Positions 21,501-30,687 of a DNA stretch of 64,000 bases are shown one piece after another (position 1 is the stretch's first letter; every line of letters begins with the position of its first letter). The notes below the pieces were generated by a model that made no database searches, was not told the DNA's origin, and was given only the letters and a program-made list of their open reading frames with translations. The DNA lies in assembly GCA_902785855.1 (NCBI GenBank), contig CADAAJ010000003.1, forward strand, positions 541 through 64,540. Direction: 5' to 3'. The stretch is from an uncultured Methanobrevibacter sp. Lineage in GTDB: Archaea; Methanobacteriota; Methanobacteria; Methanobacteriales; Methanobacteriaceae. A program made the position numbers and the translations under genes.

Positions 21501-22912
21501 CAAAAAATGATGAATTTGAAGTTGTATTTAAAATTACTGTAAGGGGTGATGCAGGTATTCCAATTTCAGAAGAAATGTCTCTTGATAAATTAACATATCG
21601 CCAAGGTATTTCTTATTTCAGTTTCAATGGTGAAACTTGGACAGATTTATTTGATTATTCATCAACTTATCCGGGTCATAATTATGAGTCACAAGTTGCC
21701 TGTATTAAAGCTTTTACTTATTTAAACAAGGTTAATACACAAACTACATTAACTTTATCTAATTTCACAATCAATTCCATTAAAGTTACAGCTAATGTGT
21801 TAAATGAATTTGGTTATGCTGTAAATACTGGAAATATTACATTAAATATTAACTCCGATAAATATGTTTTAAATGTTAATAATGGTGTTGCAGAATTAGT
21901 TTATAACTTTACTTCTAAAGGAAATTATGTATTTAATGTTAATTTTGATGCTATTGGTTATAATAATTCATTTGCACAAACAACATTTGATATAGGTGAT
22001 ATTAATGCTAATTTAGTAATAAAAAATATTACCTATGGGGATGATTTAATTGCTAATATTACATTTGTCGATGAATTTGGAAGACTTTTAAATGCAACTG
22101 TAACATTGAATATTTCAGATAAATCTTACTTAATTGATGTAAACAATGGTTCAGCAATATTTAAAATACCAGATACTTTTAATTCAGATAAATATGATGC
22201 TAAATTATATTACACATGTAATTATTTAAGTGTCAATAAAAATATTCAATTTTCAATTGATAAGATTAAATCTGATGTAATAATTAATAATATTATTAAT
22301 GGAACTTATGGTGAAACAGATCCTAATATTTCATTTGATGTATTAAACCGCAGTTCTGTGAGAATTGTTGTTACTAAAAATGGAATTGTTTATTTAAATA
22401 AAACTGTTGATGATGATTATTTCATTTGTAAAGATTTAGCAGCAGGAATATATACTATAACAATTTATAATTTGGAAGATAGAAATACTGTGCCTTCAAA
22501 TGCAAGTTCTCTATTCAATATTTCAAAAGCTATTTCAAAAATAACCATTAACAGCATTGTTAACGGTACTTATAATACTTCTGATGTTGTTGTTAGTTTG
22601 GATTTGGTTAATTGTTATGATTTGAGTTATGTTGTTTCTAGAAATGGTGTTAATATTTTAAACGGTGTTTATAATTTAACTGTTTTAAATAGAGGTAATG
22701 AGAATTTTACTGATTCTAATGCATCTTGTTTATTTGAAGTGAATAAAGCGGTATCTACTATTATAATCAATGGAATTGTTAATGGTACTTATAATACTTC
22801 TGATGTTGTTGTTAGTTTGGATTTGGTTAATTGTTATGATTTGAGTTATGTTGTTTCTAGAAATGGTGTTAATATTTTAAACCTGATTTGGGTGCTGGTG
22901 TTTATAATTTAA
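18518..22912 (+). CDS. Second adhesin-like protein, middle piece with papain-type peptidase (2 of 3, frameshifted)
   Basis: This piece continues the Ig-like module, adds a second beta-helix (about nt 19500-20480), then a complete papain-family (C1A) cysteine peptidase at about nt 20570-21230. The catalytic cysteine is in GGNCWAFAA (codon 20633), the histidine in NHAVTIVGWDD (codon 21041) and the asparagine in VKNSWGANWG (codon 21131). A lectin-like domain of the kind that follows C1A peptidases in archaeal and clostridial proteins comes next (NYQYDIGG to SQVACIKAFTYL, about nt 21250-21720), then more Ig-like modules. Papain-type domains are known in some Methanobrevibacter adhesin-like proteins. 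The frame is lost at 22883 inside a near-perfect repeat. No start codon with a ribosome binding site lies at the beginning of this piece, so it is not an independent gene. Confidence 0.85.
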   Translation: MKREYASKSDSTTFEIYKSNDISLNIDSNTAILGEEFIVSLSKNTSGNVTITINNTSFKGTINGNKAKIIINGISSGTHQVNIKYSGNDIYNETELTTNLLILKNNSFTVLSNLLNSDFTLDKDYEYDSNTDSALYINSKITIEGNNYKLIGGAVYIENEVVINQVIFENSPVQINANATISKSKFNKYINIGPLLHVKLINNTEIGSKNYSISNHGYLFLENNVFNSVIINHAEIVSHVNVTILNNQSYVLEDNYIEIVSSIVDDKGNLIVDHNLNYLVGTNSVLSSYNSTNNFANCTDLSRGTYKISIDQSTLANATVKTAIVTLNIYDLYFDASASVDGDGSKNSPYKYLNSRLQDGKTAFFAKGTYSLSKNSLNDVSIFGEDALNTIIKRNGGIRVYNTVVIDNVTFAGITFYSGIINATNSIFENGTGVQDSRNKFGGVFYNLNRLNINNCTFSHNYAEYGGVIYSDEIGSIYTIVNSTFKNNTALRFGGVIACDGLILVNINDTKIIYDDSTYDAGGAIYLKNAFLNSYNLTISNCKATFGPAVTSLSSMLLLVNFTAENNQAKYQGGAIYAMYSSILIDNSTFANNSASSGGALFIDESNVLIINNTKFISNTARLQAGAIYSLLNSDSTFENITYIGNKAFNNNDLYETSEVNIIIGNGNYTMHHYSNQTVVVIPSRYNLVDDGFVTPIKDQQDGGNCWAFAAIAALESCLLKASGTTYDLSEGNMKNLIALFSDYGWSIIEPNEGGNDEMSTDYLVSWLGPINESSEGSDDINHLSAVLNSVVHVQNVLYLKRNSFTDNDAIKEAILKYGAVGTSLYMIGNNQCYKGDANPNHAVTIVGWDDNYSRNNFYSKPEGDGAWIVKNSWGANWGNNGYFYVSYYDEKFAEVGKYASFTFILNDTLKFDKNYQYDIGGKTDYLFHRANTIWYKNIFTAGDDEYLAAVSTYFEKDTDWEISINVNGVTKLTKVGSSKVGYYTINLDDIVKLSKNDEFEVVFKITVRGDAGIPISEEMSLDKLTYRQGISYFSFNGETWTDLFDYSSTYPGHNYESQVACIKAFTYLNKVNTQTTLTLSNFTINSIKVTANVLNEFGYAVNTGNITLNINSDKYVLNVNNGVAELVYNFTSKGNYVFNVNFDAIGYNNSFAQTTFDIGDINANLVIKNITYGDDLIANITFVDEFGRLLNATVTLNISDKSYLIDVNNGSAIFKIPDTFNSDKYDAKLYYTCNYLSVNKNIQFSIDKIKSDVIINNIINGTYGETDPNISFDVLNRSSVRIVVTKNGIVYLNKTVDDDYFICKDLAAGIYTITIYNLEDRNTVPSNASSLFNISKAISKITINSIVNGTYNTSDVVVSLDLVNCYDLSYVVSRNGVNILNGVYNLTVLNRGNENFTDSNASCLFEVNKAVSTIIINGIVNGTYNTSDVVVSLDLVNCYDLSYVVSRNGVNILNLIWVLVFII

Positions 22913-22982
22913 CTGTTTTAAATAGAGGTAATGGGAATTTCACTGATTCTAATGCATCTTGTTTATTTGAAGTGAATAAAGC
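22565..22982 (+). repeat. Direct repeat inside the second adhesin, 99 bp identical
   Basis: 22565-22663 and 22784-22882 are identical over 99 bp, 219 bp apart. Downstream, 22664-22749 matches 22897-22982 with two mismatches. The only structural difference is 14 extra bases (22883-22896) in the second copy. Compared with the intact next module (DIDLSNLAAG), the first copy has lost that loop in frame, and the second has kept only its end, which breaks the frame. Confidence 0.9.
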
Positions 22983-25071
22983 AGAATCAAGAATTAATGT
23001 TATCGAAATAGTAAATGGCACTTATAATACTTCAAATGGTTTAATAAATCTAGAATTTATCAACTGTAATGATTTAAGTTATAGTATTGTAAAAAATGGT
23101 GTTGTAATTAGAAGTGGAAGTATTTCTCAGGAAGATATTGATCTTTCTAATTTGGCTGCAGGTATTTATAATTTCAATATTTCAAATAAAGAATCTGAAA
23201 ACTTTACAGGTTCTAATTCATCTGTTTTATTTGAAGTTTATAAAGCAAATTCGGATGTTAAAATAAGTAGTGCAACTAATGTTACTTATAATACAAATGC
23301 TGTTCAGGTTTCATTTGAAATAACAAATAAAACTAATGCAATATATAATTTAGAAAAAAATAGTATTACTATTAAATCAGGTGAAGTAACATCAAATGTT
23401 CTTAATTTTGATAATTTGGATGTAGGAATTTATAAATTGACTATTACTAATTCACAAACTGAAAACTTCACTCAATCCTCTGATTCCATATTATTTGAAG
23501 TTTATAAAGCTAACTCATTTATTGAAATTTTAAACATTGAAAATGGAACATATTCTACTAATAATCCATCAATTAACTTTAAAGTTTATAATAAAACTAA
23601 TGTATGCGTTATTGTTACTAAAAAAGGTCAAACTATTTATGATAAGCAGGTAGATGATGAATATATTACATTTGATAATTTAGCTGCAGATGAATATGAA
23701 TTTATTATCATTAATGATAAAACTGAAAACTATAATTCATTTAATGTATCTGGTGTATTCAGTGTTAAAAAATTAGATATTACAACTAATATTGTTTGTA
23801 ATGTAAACCGTTCAAAAGCAACTGTCAATATTGATTTATCAAAACCATTAAATGTTAATATATTTATCAACGTTTCAGGTAAAGTATATCAAAATATAAC
23901 AAACAATGGTGTTGCTATATTAACTTTAAATAATCTTTCTTATGGAAATTATGAAATTTCAACTTTCATTGAAGATGAAAATTATACTTCTGTAGGACAT
24001 TCCAATTTCGATATTGATGTTGTAAAAACTATAATTAATGCAAATGATTTTACAGCATATTACTTGGGAAATAATACTTATTCAGTTGTTTTAACAAATG
24101 AAAATGGAATTCCAGTAGCTAATAAAACCATTTCATTCATTATTAATAATCACAAGTATAATTCTACTACTGATTCCAATGGTATCGCTCAGATTAAGGT
24201 TAATCTTGTCAATGGAGAATATGGCATTGATATTGAATTTGCTGGAGATTTAAAATTTGTTGAATCATCTGCTCATGCAGTAATAACAGTTAAATCTACT
24301 ATTGAAATTTCATCACATTCAGTTTATGCTTTAAATTCATTATATCAATTTAAACTTTTAGACAGTAATGGAAATCCATTAGCTAATGGAAAAGTTATTG
24401 TCACTGTTGATTCTCTATCTTATGAATTATTCAGTGATGATAAAGGTGTTGTTTCATTTAATATTAACTTATCTCCAGGTTCTCATAAAATATCTATTTT
24501 CAATCTTAATGGTGAATCAGTATCTCAAAATATTGAAGTTGTTAATAGAATAACTGAAAATTCAGATTTATCAATGTTTTATTTGGATGGATCCAATTAT
24601 AAAGTAAGGGTATTTGATGACTATGGAAATCCGGCTGTTGCTGGTTTGGTTGTTAAATTTATTATCAATAATAAAGTATATGAGCAAAAAACTGATAGTA
24701 ATGGTTATGCTTACTTAAATATTGATCTTCCTCCTAATAATTATGTGGTATCTGTTGAATATGCTGGTGTTAGTGTAAATAACAATATTGTTGTAAAACA
24801 TGTTATAAAAGCTAAAAAAATAACAAAAATTAAAAAATCTGCTAATTTGGCAAAAATAAAAATTAAATTACAAGGTATTTCACCTCTTAATAAACAAAAA
24901 CTTAAAATTAAACTTAATGGTAAAAAATATAAAGTAAAAACAAATAAAAAAGGTGTTGCTTACCTTAAATTTAATAAAAAGGTTTTAAACAAATTTAAAA
25001 AAGGTAAAAAATATTCTTATATAATTAGTTATAAGTCAGATAAGCTTAAACGTTATATTAAGGTTAAATAA
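22888..25071 (+). CDS. Second adhesin-like protein, C-terminal piece (3 of 3)
   Basis: The original frame returns here, so the two frameshifts (near 18520 and at 22883) cancel. The piece begins inside a module (DLGAGVYNLTV) and contains at least four more modules of the LFEVYKANS type. Three larger Ig-like modules with DSNGIAQIKV-type turns follow, and then a lysine-rich tail with GKKYKVKTNKKGVAYLKF. That tail matches the C-terminus of the first adhesin and is the likely cell-wall anchor. The full protein would be about 2,780 residues. It cannot be made as one chain from this sequence unless the frame is corrected or the two shifts are sequence errors. Confidence 0.85.
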   Translation: MGAGVYNLTVLNRGNGNFTDSNASCLFEVNKAESRINVIEIVNGTYNTSNGLINLEFINCNDLSYSIVKNGVVIRSGSISQEDIDLSNLAAGIYNFNISNKESENFTGSNSSVLFEVYKANSDVKISSATNVTYNTNAVQVSFEITNKTNAIYNLEKNSITIKSGEVTSNVLNFDNLDVGIYKLTITNSQTENFTQSSDSILFEVYKANSFIEILNIENGTYSTNNPSINFKVYNKTNVCVIVTKKGQTIYDKQVDDEYITFDNLAADEYEFIIINDKTENYNSFNVSGVFSVKKLDITTNIVCNVNRSKATVNIDLSKPLNVNIFINVSGKVYQNITNNGVAILTLNNLSYGNYEISTFIEDENYTSVGHSNFDIDVVKTIINANDFTAYYLGNNTYSVVLTNENGIPVANKTISFIINNHKYNSTTDSNGIAQIKVNLVNGEYGIDIEFAGDLKFVESSAHAVITVKSTIEISSHSVYALNSLYQFKLLDSNGNPLANGKVIVTVDSLSYELFSDDKGVVSFNINLSPGSHKISIFNLNGESVSQNIEVVNRITENSDLSMFYLDGSNYKVRVFDDYGNPAVAGLVVKFIINNKVYEQKTDSNGYAYLNIDLPPNNYVVSVEYAGVSVNNNIVVKHVIKAKKITKIKKSANLAKIKIKLQGISPLNKQKLKIKLNGKKYKVKTNKKGVAYLKFNKKVLNKFKKGKKYSYIISYKSDKLKRYIKVK

Positions 25072-25081
25072 TACCTTTTTT
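25060..25081 (+). terminator. Terminator of the second adhesin gene
   Basis: Short stem aaggt (25060-25064) with acctt (25073-25077), the TAA stop in the loop, followed by a T-run. Weak stem; the T-rich stretch is the stronger evidence. Confidence 0.5.
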
Positions 25082-25189
25082 TCTATTTCTTTTTTTAATA
25101 TATTTGATTTTCTTTTTTTATAGATACTATTTATAAATAAAAAAATACATATTTAAAATTGTATAAATGATAAGAAGGATGGTGATAAT

Positions 25190-25978
25190 ATGAGTTATAT
25201 TCCGGAATTAAATTGTAAACAAACTAAAAATGATATAATTAATTTTATTCAATCAAAAGTTCAGGAATCTGGAACTGAAGGTATTGTATTGGGTTTAAGT
25301 GGGGGAATAGACTCAACATTAGCTGCATACTTATCATGTGAAGCTTTAGGAAAAGATAAAGTGTTTGGAATAATTATGCCGTCTACCACTACTCCAACAG
25401 ATGATAAGATTCATGGAATTGAAATTGCACAAAAATTAGGAATAGAATATAAAGAAATTGCTATTGACAGTATTTTAAATGAATTTTTATCCATGACACA
25501 ACTTAATGAAAATGAATTGGCTATTGGTAATCTTAAAGCTAGAATTAGAATGGTGATTATTTATTATTATGCAAATGCAAAAAATTATCTTGTTAGTGGA
25601 ACAGGTAATAAAAGTGAAATATTAATAGGTTATTTCACTAAATTTGGTGATGGAGCTTGTGATATTGAACCTATTGGTGATTTATACAAAAATGATGTTT
25701 ATAAATTAAGTCAGTATATTGAAGTCCCGCAAGAAATTCTTGATAAGCCTCCTAGGGCAGGTTTGTGGAGTAATCAAACTGATGAAGAGGAAATTGGTAT
25801 GAGTTATGACTTAATTGATCAAATTTTATATTTAAACACTGAAAATAATATGGGTGATGTGGATATTGCTCAGAAATTAGATATTTCAGTTGATAAAATT
25901 AATATGATTATTAATAAAGTTGTTGGGAGCAAACATAAGAGCAATGTTCCTGAATGTCCTAAAAAAACAGTTTTATAA
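25190..25978 (+). CDS. nadE: NAD+ synthetase, ammonia-dependent type
   Basis: Predicted 262 residues, the size of the single-domain, ammonia-using enzyme that converts deamido-NAD to NAD in the last step of NAD synthesis. The ATP-binding P-loop reads [14 protein letters not shown]; a second conserved block reads [20 protein letters not shown], and the PPRAGLW segment follows. No glutaminase domain is attached. The ATG has GGTGAT just upstream, and a TATA-like tttataaat at 25130-25138 fits a promoter. leuS follows after 11 bases. Confidence 0.95.
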   Translation: MSYIPELNCKQTKNDIINFIQSKVQESGTEGIVLGLSGGIDSTLAAYLSCEALGKDKVFGIIMPSTTTPTDDKIHGIEIAQKLGIEYKEIAIDSILNEFLSMTQLNENELAIGNLKARIRMVIIYYYANAKNYLVSGTGNKSEILIGYFTKFGDGACDIEPIGDLYKNDVYKLSQYIEVPQEILDKPPRAGLWSNQTDEEEIGMSYDLIDQILYLNTENNMGDVDIAQKLDISVDKINMIINKVVGSKHKSNVPECPKKTVL

Positions 25979-25989
25979 ATGGTGATTTA

Positions 25990-28845
25990 GTGAGCGACAA
26001 TATAGAAAAGAAATGGCAGAGCAAATGGAAAGATGCAAAATTATTTGAATCTAATCCGGATGATAGAGAAAAATTATTCCTTACTGTGGCTTTTCCATAT
26101 CCTAGTGGAGCTATGCATATTGGTCATGGACGTACTTATACAGTTCCAGATGTTTATGCAAGATTTAAAAGAATGGAAGGGTTTAATGTTTTATTCCCTA
26201 TGGCATGGCATGTAACAGGTGCTCCGGTAATTGGAATAGCTGATAGGATTAAAAGAAAAGACCCTTGGACACTTGATTTATATGAAAGGGTTCATGGTGT
26301 TCCTAAAGAAACTTTACCTAAATTGGAAGACCCAGAATATATTGTTAAATATTTTTCTACAGAATATCATGAAGTAATGGAAGAAATGGGATATTCTATT
26401 GATTGGAGAAGGGAATTTAGAACTATTGACCCAACTTATAAAAAATTTATTGAATGGCAAATTACTACTTTATATGAAAAAGGCTTAGTTGCTAAAGGAG
26501 AACATCCTGTTAAATATTGTCCAAATTGTGATAATCCGGTTGGAGATCATGATTTACTTGAAGGTGAAGGTGTTGGCGTAAATGAATTAACACTTTTAAA
26601 ATTTAAAATTGATGATAAAATATTAGTTACTGCTACACTCAGACCTGAAACTATTGTTGGAGCAACAAATATCTGGTTAAATCCTGATGTTGAATATGTT
26701 TTAGTTGATGCTGAAGGTGAAAACTGGGTTGTTACTAAAGAAGCTCATTATAATTTATCTAATCAAATTAAAGATTTAAATATTATTGGTGAAATTAATC
26801 CTAATGATTTAATTGGTAAAATGGCTACAAATCCATTTACTGGTGATGAATTACCTATTTTCCCAGCTAGTTTTGTAAGTGCATCCTATGGTAGTGGTGT
26901 TGTATTTTCAGAACCTGCTGATGCACCTGCAGATTATATTGCACTTCAAGATTTAAAAAATAACTCTGAAATGATATCTAAATATAATTTGAATGGAATT
27001 ATTGAAAATGTTCAGCCAATTCCAGTTTGTACAGTTAAAGGTTATGGCGAAATACCTGCTGCTGATATAATTGAAAGATTAGGTATCACTGACCAGAATG
27101 ATGAAAAATTACATGAAGCTACTAATGAATTATATAAAATCCAACACAGTAAGGGTAAAATAATTGATTCTATTCCAGGTTTCGGTGGAATGAAAGTTCG
27201 TTTTGCACGTGAAGACTTAAAAAATGAGTTAATTGATAAAAATATGGCTACAATTATGTATGATTTTGCTGAAAGGCCTGTTGTATGTAGGTGTGGTAAT
27301 AATTGTGTTGTTAAAATCATGGATGACCAATGGTTTATGAAATATGGTAATGAGGATTGGACTCAAAAAACTTTAGAGGTTTTGGAAGGCGAAACAATTA
27401 TTCCTCATGAAATTAAAAATAATTTTGAATATTATCTTAACTGGTTAGATGATTGGGCATGCTCAAGAAAAGTTGGACTTGGAACTAGACTTCCATGGGA
27501 TAATCAATGGTTAATTGAGCCATTAACAGACTCTACTATTTATATGTCTTATTATTCAATTGCAAAATATCTAAGGGATATGGATCCTGAGGATTTAAAC
27601 AAAGCATTTTTTGATAAAGTACTTTTAAATAAAGATTCTGGAGATATTACTGTTCCTGAAGATAAAGTTAAAGAAATTCAGGATGAATTTAATTACTGGT
27701 ATCCTTTAGACTGGAGATTATCTGCAAAGGATTTAGTTGGAAATCACTTAAGTTTTTTAATGTTCCACCACAGTGCTATTTATCCTAAAGATAAATGGCC
27801 AAAAGGAACTGTTGTATTTGGTATGGGTCTTTTGGAAGGAAATAAAATGTCTTCATCAAAAGGTAATGTAATCTTACTTAAAGATGCTATTAAAGATTAC
27901 TCTGCTGATGTTGTAAGACTTTTCTTAATGGCATCAGCTGAACCATGGCAAGACTTTGATTGGAGGGAAAAAGAAGTTTTAGGAACTAAAAGAAGACTTG
28001 AATGGTTTAGAGAATTTGCAGCCAAAGTTGAAGATGTAAAAGGTTCAAGTTTAAACTTAAATAATATTGAAAAAGTTGAATTAACAAGAACTATAGACTT
28101 ATGGATGTTAAATCAACTCAATCAACACATTAAAAATGCTACTGAAGCTTTAGAAGTTTTCCAAACAAGACAAGCACTTCAAGATTCTTTATTCTTACTT
28201 AAAAAAGATGTAGACCATTATTTATATAGGGTAAAACATTTGCTTGATTTAAATGATGAAGGTGTTGTTTACGTATTGTCTACTGTTTTAGAATCATGGA
28301 TTAGACTTTTAGCTCCATTTACACCACATACATGTGAAGAATTATGGGCAAAATATGGTGGGGAAGGTTTTGTAAGTCAAACATCTTGGCCAGAGTATGA
28401 TGCTAGTTTTGTTGATAATAAAATTGAAAAATCTGAAGAATTGGTTCAAAATATTATCAAGGATATTACTCAAATTAAAAAAATGGTTAAAGATGAGGTT
28501 TCTAAAATTCATATTTATCTTGCTCCTGATTGGAAATGGGAATTATATAAAATAGCTGATGAGGTTGGAAAACCTGATATTGGTCAAATAATGGGCAGAG
28601 CTATTGGAGCAAATATTTATGATGATAAAAAGGAAATTGCAAATGTTGCTAAAAAAATTGGTCGTGAAATAACTAAAACAAGATATATCGGTAAAATCAA
28701 TGAAGAAGAAATTCTCCTTGATGCAATTGATTATATTAAAGATGAAATTGGTTGTGAAATTATTGTTCACACTGATGATTCTTATGATCCTCAAAACAAA
28801 GCAAGAAATGCAATGCCTTATAAACCGGCAATTTTCATGGAATAA
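25990..28845 (+). CDS. leuS: Leucyl-tRNA synthetase, archaeal type
   Basis: Predicted 951 residues; class I synthetase that charges tRNA-Leu and edits mischarged products. The HIGH motif is at residues 43-46 and KMSSSKGN near residue 619. Zinc-type cysteine pairs (YCPNCDNP and CRCGNNC) and an editing insertion ([14 protein letters not shown]) are visible. The GTG start follows GGTGAT at 25981-25986. It is co-transcribed with nadE by position, with no promoter seen in the 11-base gap. Confidence 0.97.
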   Translation: MSDNIEKKWQSKWKDAKLFESNPDDREKLFLTVAFPYPSGAMHIGHGRTYTVPDVYARFKRMEGFNVLFPMAWHVTGAPVIGIADRIKRKDPWTLDLYERVHGVPKETLPKLEDPEYIVKYFSTEYHEVMEEMGYSIDWRREFRTIDPTYKKFIEWQITTLYEKGLVAKGEHPVKYCPNCDNPVGDHDLLEGEGVGVNELTLLKFKIDDKILVTATLRPETIVGATNIWLNPDVEYVLVDAEGENWVVTKEAHYNLSNQIKDLNIIGEINPNDLIGKMATNPFTGDELPIFPASFVSASYGSGVVFSEPADAPADYIALQDLKNNSEMISKYNLNGIIENVQPIPVCTVKGYGEIPAADIIERLGITDQNDEKLHEATNELYKIQHSKGKIIDSIPGFGGMKVRFAREDLKNELIDKNMATIMYDFAERPVVCRCGNNCVVKIMDDQWFMKYGNEDWTQKTLEVLEGETIIPHEIKNNFEYYLNWLDDWACSRKVGLGTRLPWDNQWLIEPLTDSTIYMSYYSIAKYLRDMDPEDLNKAFFDKVLLNKDSGDITVPEDKVKEIQDEFNYWYPLDWRLSAKDLVGNHLSFLMFHHSAIYPKDKWPKGTVVFGMGLLEGNKMSSSKGNVILLKDAIKDYSADVVRLFLMASAEPWQDFDWREKEVLGTKRRLEWFREFAAKVEDVKGSSLNLNNIEKVELTRTIDLWMLNQLNQHIKNATEALEVFQTRQALQDSLFLLKKDVDHYLYRVKHLLDLNDEGVVYVLSTVLESWIRLLAPFTPHTCEELWAKYGGEGFVSQTSWPEYDASFVDNKIEKSEELVQNIIKDITQIKKMVKDEVSKIHIYLAPDWKWELYKIADEVGKPDIGQIMGRAIGANIYDDKKEIANVAKKIGREITKTRYIGKINEEEILLDAIDYIKDEIGCEIIVHTDDSYDPQNKARNAMPYKPAIFME

Positions 28846-28860
28846 TTTATTTTATTCCAT
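28837..28860 (+). terminator. Bidirectional hairpin between leuS and the PPTase gene
   Basis: Perfect 9-bp stem, atggaataa (28837-28845) with ttattccat (28852-28860), loop of six, then a T-rich run on the plus strand. The leuS TAA is the end of the left arm. Confidence 0.7.
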
Positions 28861-28868
28861 TTATTTTT

Positions 28869-29501
28869 TTAATATAAATCTTTCACATTATATTCGTAAT
28901 ATTTTTTAACTTCGTATTTTCCAGCGCATGCTAGTTTATAATTATAAACATCAAATAAACTGAATTTAAGATTATTTTTATCATTTTTAAGTGTAATTTT
29001 CTCACCAATATTTATTTGAAAACTGTCTAAGTCTAAATGGAATCCCATTCCAGTATATTTCATATAACTTTCTTTTAAAACCCAGTATTTGAAAAATTCA
29101 TTAGATGGATTTTCTGATTTCATAATATTTTCATATTCTTCGTTGAAGAAAAAATTTTTAGCTATATTTAAATCAATTGTAGGGTCATTATATTCAATGT
29201 CTACACCGATAGGTTTATCAGATATTGCACATGAAACTAATTTACCACTATGACTTAAATTAAAATAGATATTATCATAGTTGGATATATAGGATTTACC
29301 ATATTTTTTTAATTTTATAATAGGATTATAAATATTAATCTCAGATAATAGTTTTTTTAAAAGAAGATATGCTCCACAACTCAGTTTTTTATCTTTATCA
29401 AATCTGAATGTATTAATCTTATTTTTTCTATCCTGTGGAACTAAATTATAGCCGATTTTTAAATTTAAATCATCCACATTGCAATAAGCTAGTTTTATCA
29501 T
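28869..29501 (-). CDS. 4'-phosphopantetheinyl transferase, Sfp type
   Basis: Predicted 210 residues. Such enzymes move the phosphopantetheine arm of coenzyme A onto a serine of carrier proteins. The family marks are NLSHSG at 81-86, PIGVDIE with the magnesium-binding D101 and E103, and WVLKESYMKYTG at 140-151 with E144. Archaea lack bacterial-type fatty-acid synthesis, so a carrier protein of a peptide synthetase or similar pathway elsewhere in the genome is the expected partner; none is in the window. The gene begins three bases after the RsbW-like gene, so the two form an operon. Confidence 0.88.
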   Translation of the reverse strand: MIKLAYCNVDDLNLKIGYNLVPQDRKNKINTFRFDKDKKLSCGAYLLLKKLLSEINIYNPIIKLKKYGKSYISNYDNIYFNLSHSGKLVSCAISDKPIGVDIEYNDPTIDLNIAKNFFFNEEYENIMKSENPSNEFFKYWVLKESYMKYTGMGFHLDLDSFQINIGEKITLKNDKNNLKFSLFDVYNYKLACAGKYEVKKYYEYNVKDLY

Positions 29502-29504
29502 AGT

Positions 29505-29888
29505 TTAATCAAAGTTTTTAATTATTTTCAAATGATTTTCACCATTAATAAAATCATATTTTAAATCATCAGCAAAATTTTTAATAAAAAATATTCCCAA
29601 TCCTCCAATTTCACTTTCTTCAATTGAATTTGGAAACTCAGTTTTATCTTTTAAAAGTGGATTAAATTCTATTCCATTATCAACAAATTCAATTAATGCA
29701 GATTTTGTTGATTTGTCATAGTCAACATTGACGATAATGAATTCAGTATTTGAATAATTCACAATATTAACAAATATTTCTTCTAAAACTAAATCAATTT
29801 GCATATCGTTAACTGATAACTCTTCGTGAACAAAGTCATTTAGTTTATATAGTTCATTAATGTCTGGGATTAATTTCAAAGAATTCAT
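29505..29888 (-). CDS. RsbW/SpoIIAB-like ATP-binding regulatory protein
   Basis: Predicted 127 residues, a single GHKL-type ATPase domain of the anti-sigma-factor kinase family. The N-box is VLEEIFVNIVNYS (residues 34-46), the G1 box FVDNGIEF and the G2 box GGLGIFFIK (95-103). In bacteria such proteins bind sigma factors and phosphorylate antagonist proteins. Archaea have no sigma factors, so the target must be different. It sits directly upstream of the PPTase gene. I recall RsbW/RsbU-like genes next to a non-ribosomal peptide synthetase in Methanobrevibacter ruminantium, which would suit this pairing, but that is from memory. Confidence 0.8.
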   Translation of the reverse strand: MNSLKLIPDINELYKLNDFVHEELSVNDMQIDLVLEEIFVNIVNYSNTEFIIVNVDYDKSTKSALIEFVDNGIEFNPLLKDKTEFPNSIEESEIGGLGIFFIKNFADDLKYDFINGENHLKIIKNFD

Positions 29889-29947
29889 ATTATCGTGTTG
29901 AATTTTATATAAATATATTTTATTTTTATATAATTAAATATTATTTG

Positions 29948-30679
29948 TCATAATTTTCTTGCAAAGACTAAATATCCGCTGTGACCAACCATTCTTGTTT
30001 TTGGTCTTACGCCTTGTGGTCTAACTTCAAGACCTCTTTCAAGTATTTCAATAATTTCAATATTGTAAAATCCTAATTTTTTAGCAATTCTATAGGATAT
30101 TTCTGCCTGATCAATATAAGGTGCATAAACAGCTAACCATCCTCCAACATTTAAGGATTCTTGCACTTCTTCAAATATTTCAAATGGTTTGGGTAAATCT
30201 AGAAATATTAAATCTATATTGTCTTCATCAATTCCTTCTTTGATGTTTTTGTTTTTAACTTCAATATTTTCTATTCCAAAATTATCAATATTTTTTTTAG
30301 CAACTTCAGCGAAATCTTCACGGATTTCATAGGTAAATACTTTACCTTCGCTTCCCACTACATTACCAAAATTAAGTGCTATGGCACCAGCACCAGTTCC
30401 AGCATCAACTACTCTATCTCCAGAACCTAATCCTGTATGTGCCAAAACTAATCCAATATCTTTTTTAATAAGGATGGAGCATCTGCGGTCCATTAAATCT
30501 ATAAAATCGTTAATATTAGGTTTTACTATTTTAAATGTATGATTAAGATGACTTTTAACTTCATCACCAATTTGAGCTTTATCTAATACATCAGCTTTTA
30601 TTATTCCTAAATCACTTTGAAACTCTTCATTAGGTTTTAAAATGTATTTTTTCCCACGTTCATCTAAAATCATTTTCAT
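29948..30679 (-). CDS. trmI: tRNA (adenine-N1)-methyltransferase, TrmI family
   Basis: Predicted 243 residues. It methylates adenine 57/58 in the T-loop of tRNA. The Rossmann SAM-binding motif reads VVDAGTGAGAIAL; the catalytic-region LIFLDLPKP and the family-specific GVRPKTRMVGHSGYLVFARK at the C-terminus are present. The N-terminal small beta domain (DERGKKYILK) is typical of the archaeal form. AGGTG lies five bases before the ATG at 30679. It follows htpX after eight bases and is likely co-transcribed with it. Confidence 0.92.
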   Translation of the reverse strand: MKMILDERGKKYILKPNEEFQSDLGIIKADVLDKAQIGDEVKSHLNHTFKIVKPNINDFIDLMDRRCSILIKKDIGLVLAHTGLGSGDRVVDAGTGAGAIALNFGNVVGSEGKVFTYEIREDFAEVAKKNIDNFGIENIEVKNKNIKEGIDEDNIDLIFLDLPKPFEIFEEVQESLNVGGWLAVYAPYIDQAEISYRIAKKLGFYNIEIIEILERGLEVRPQGVRPKTRMVGHSGYLVFARKL

Positions 30680-30687
30680 TATTGCAC

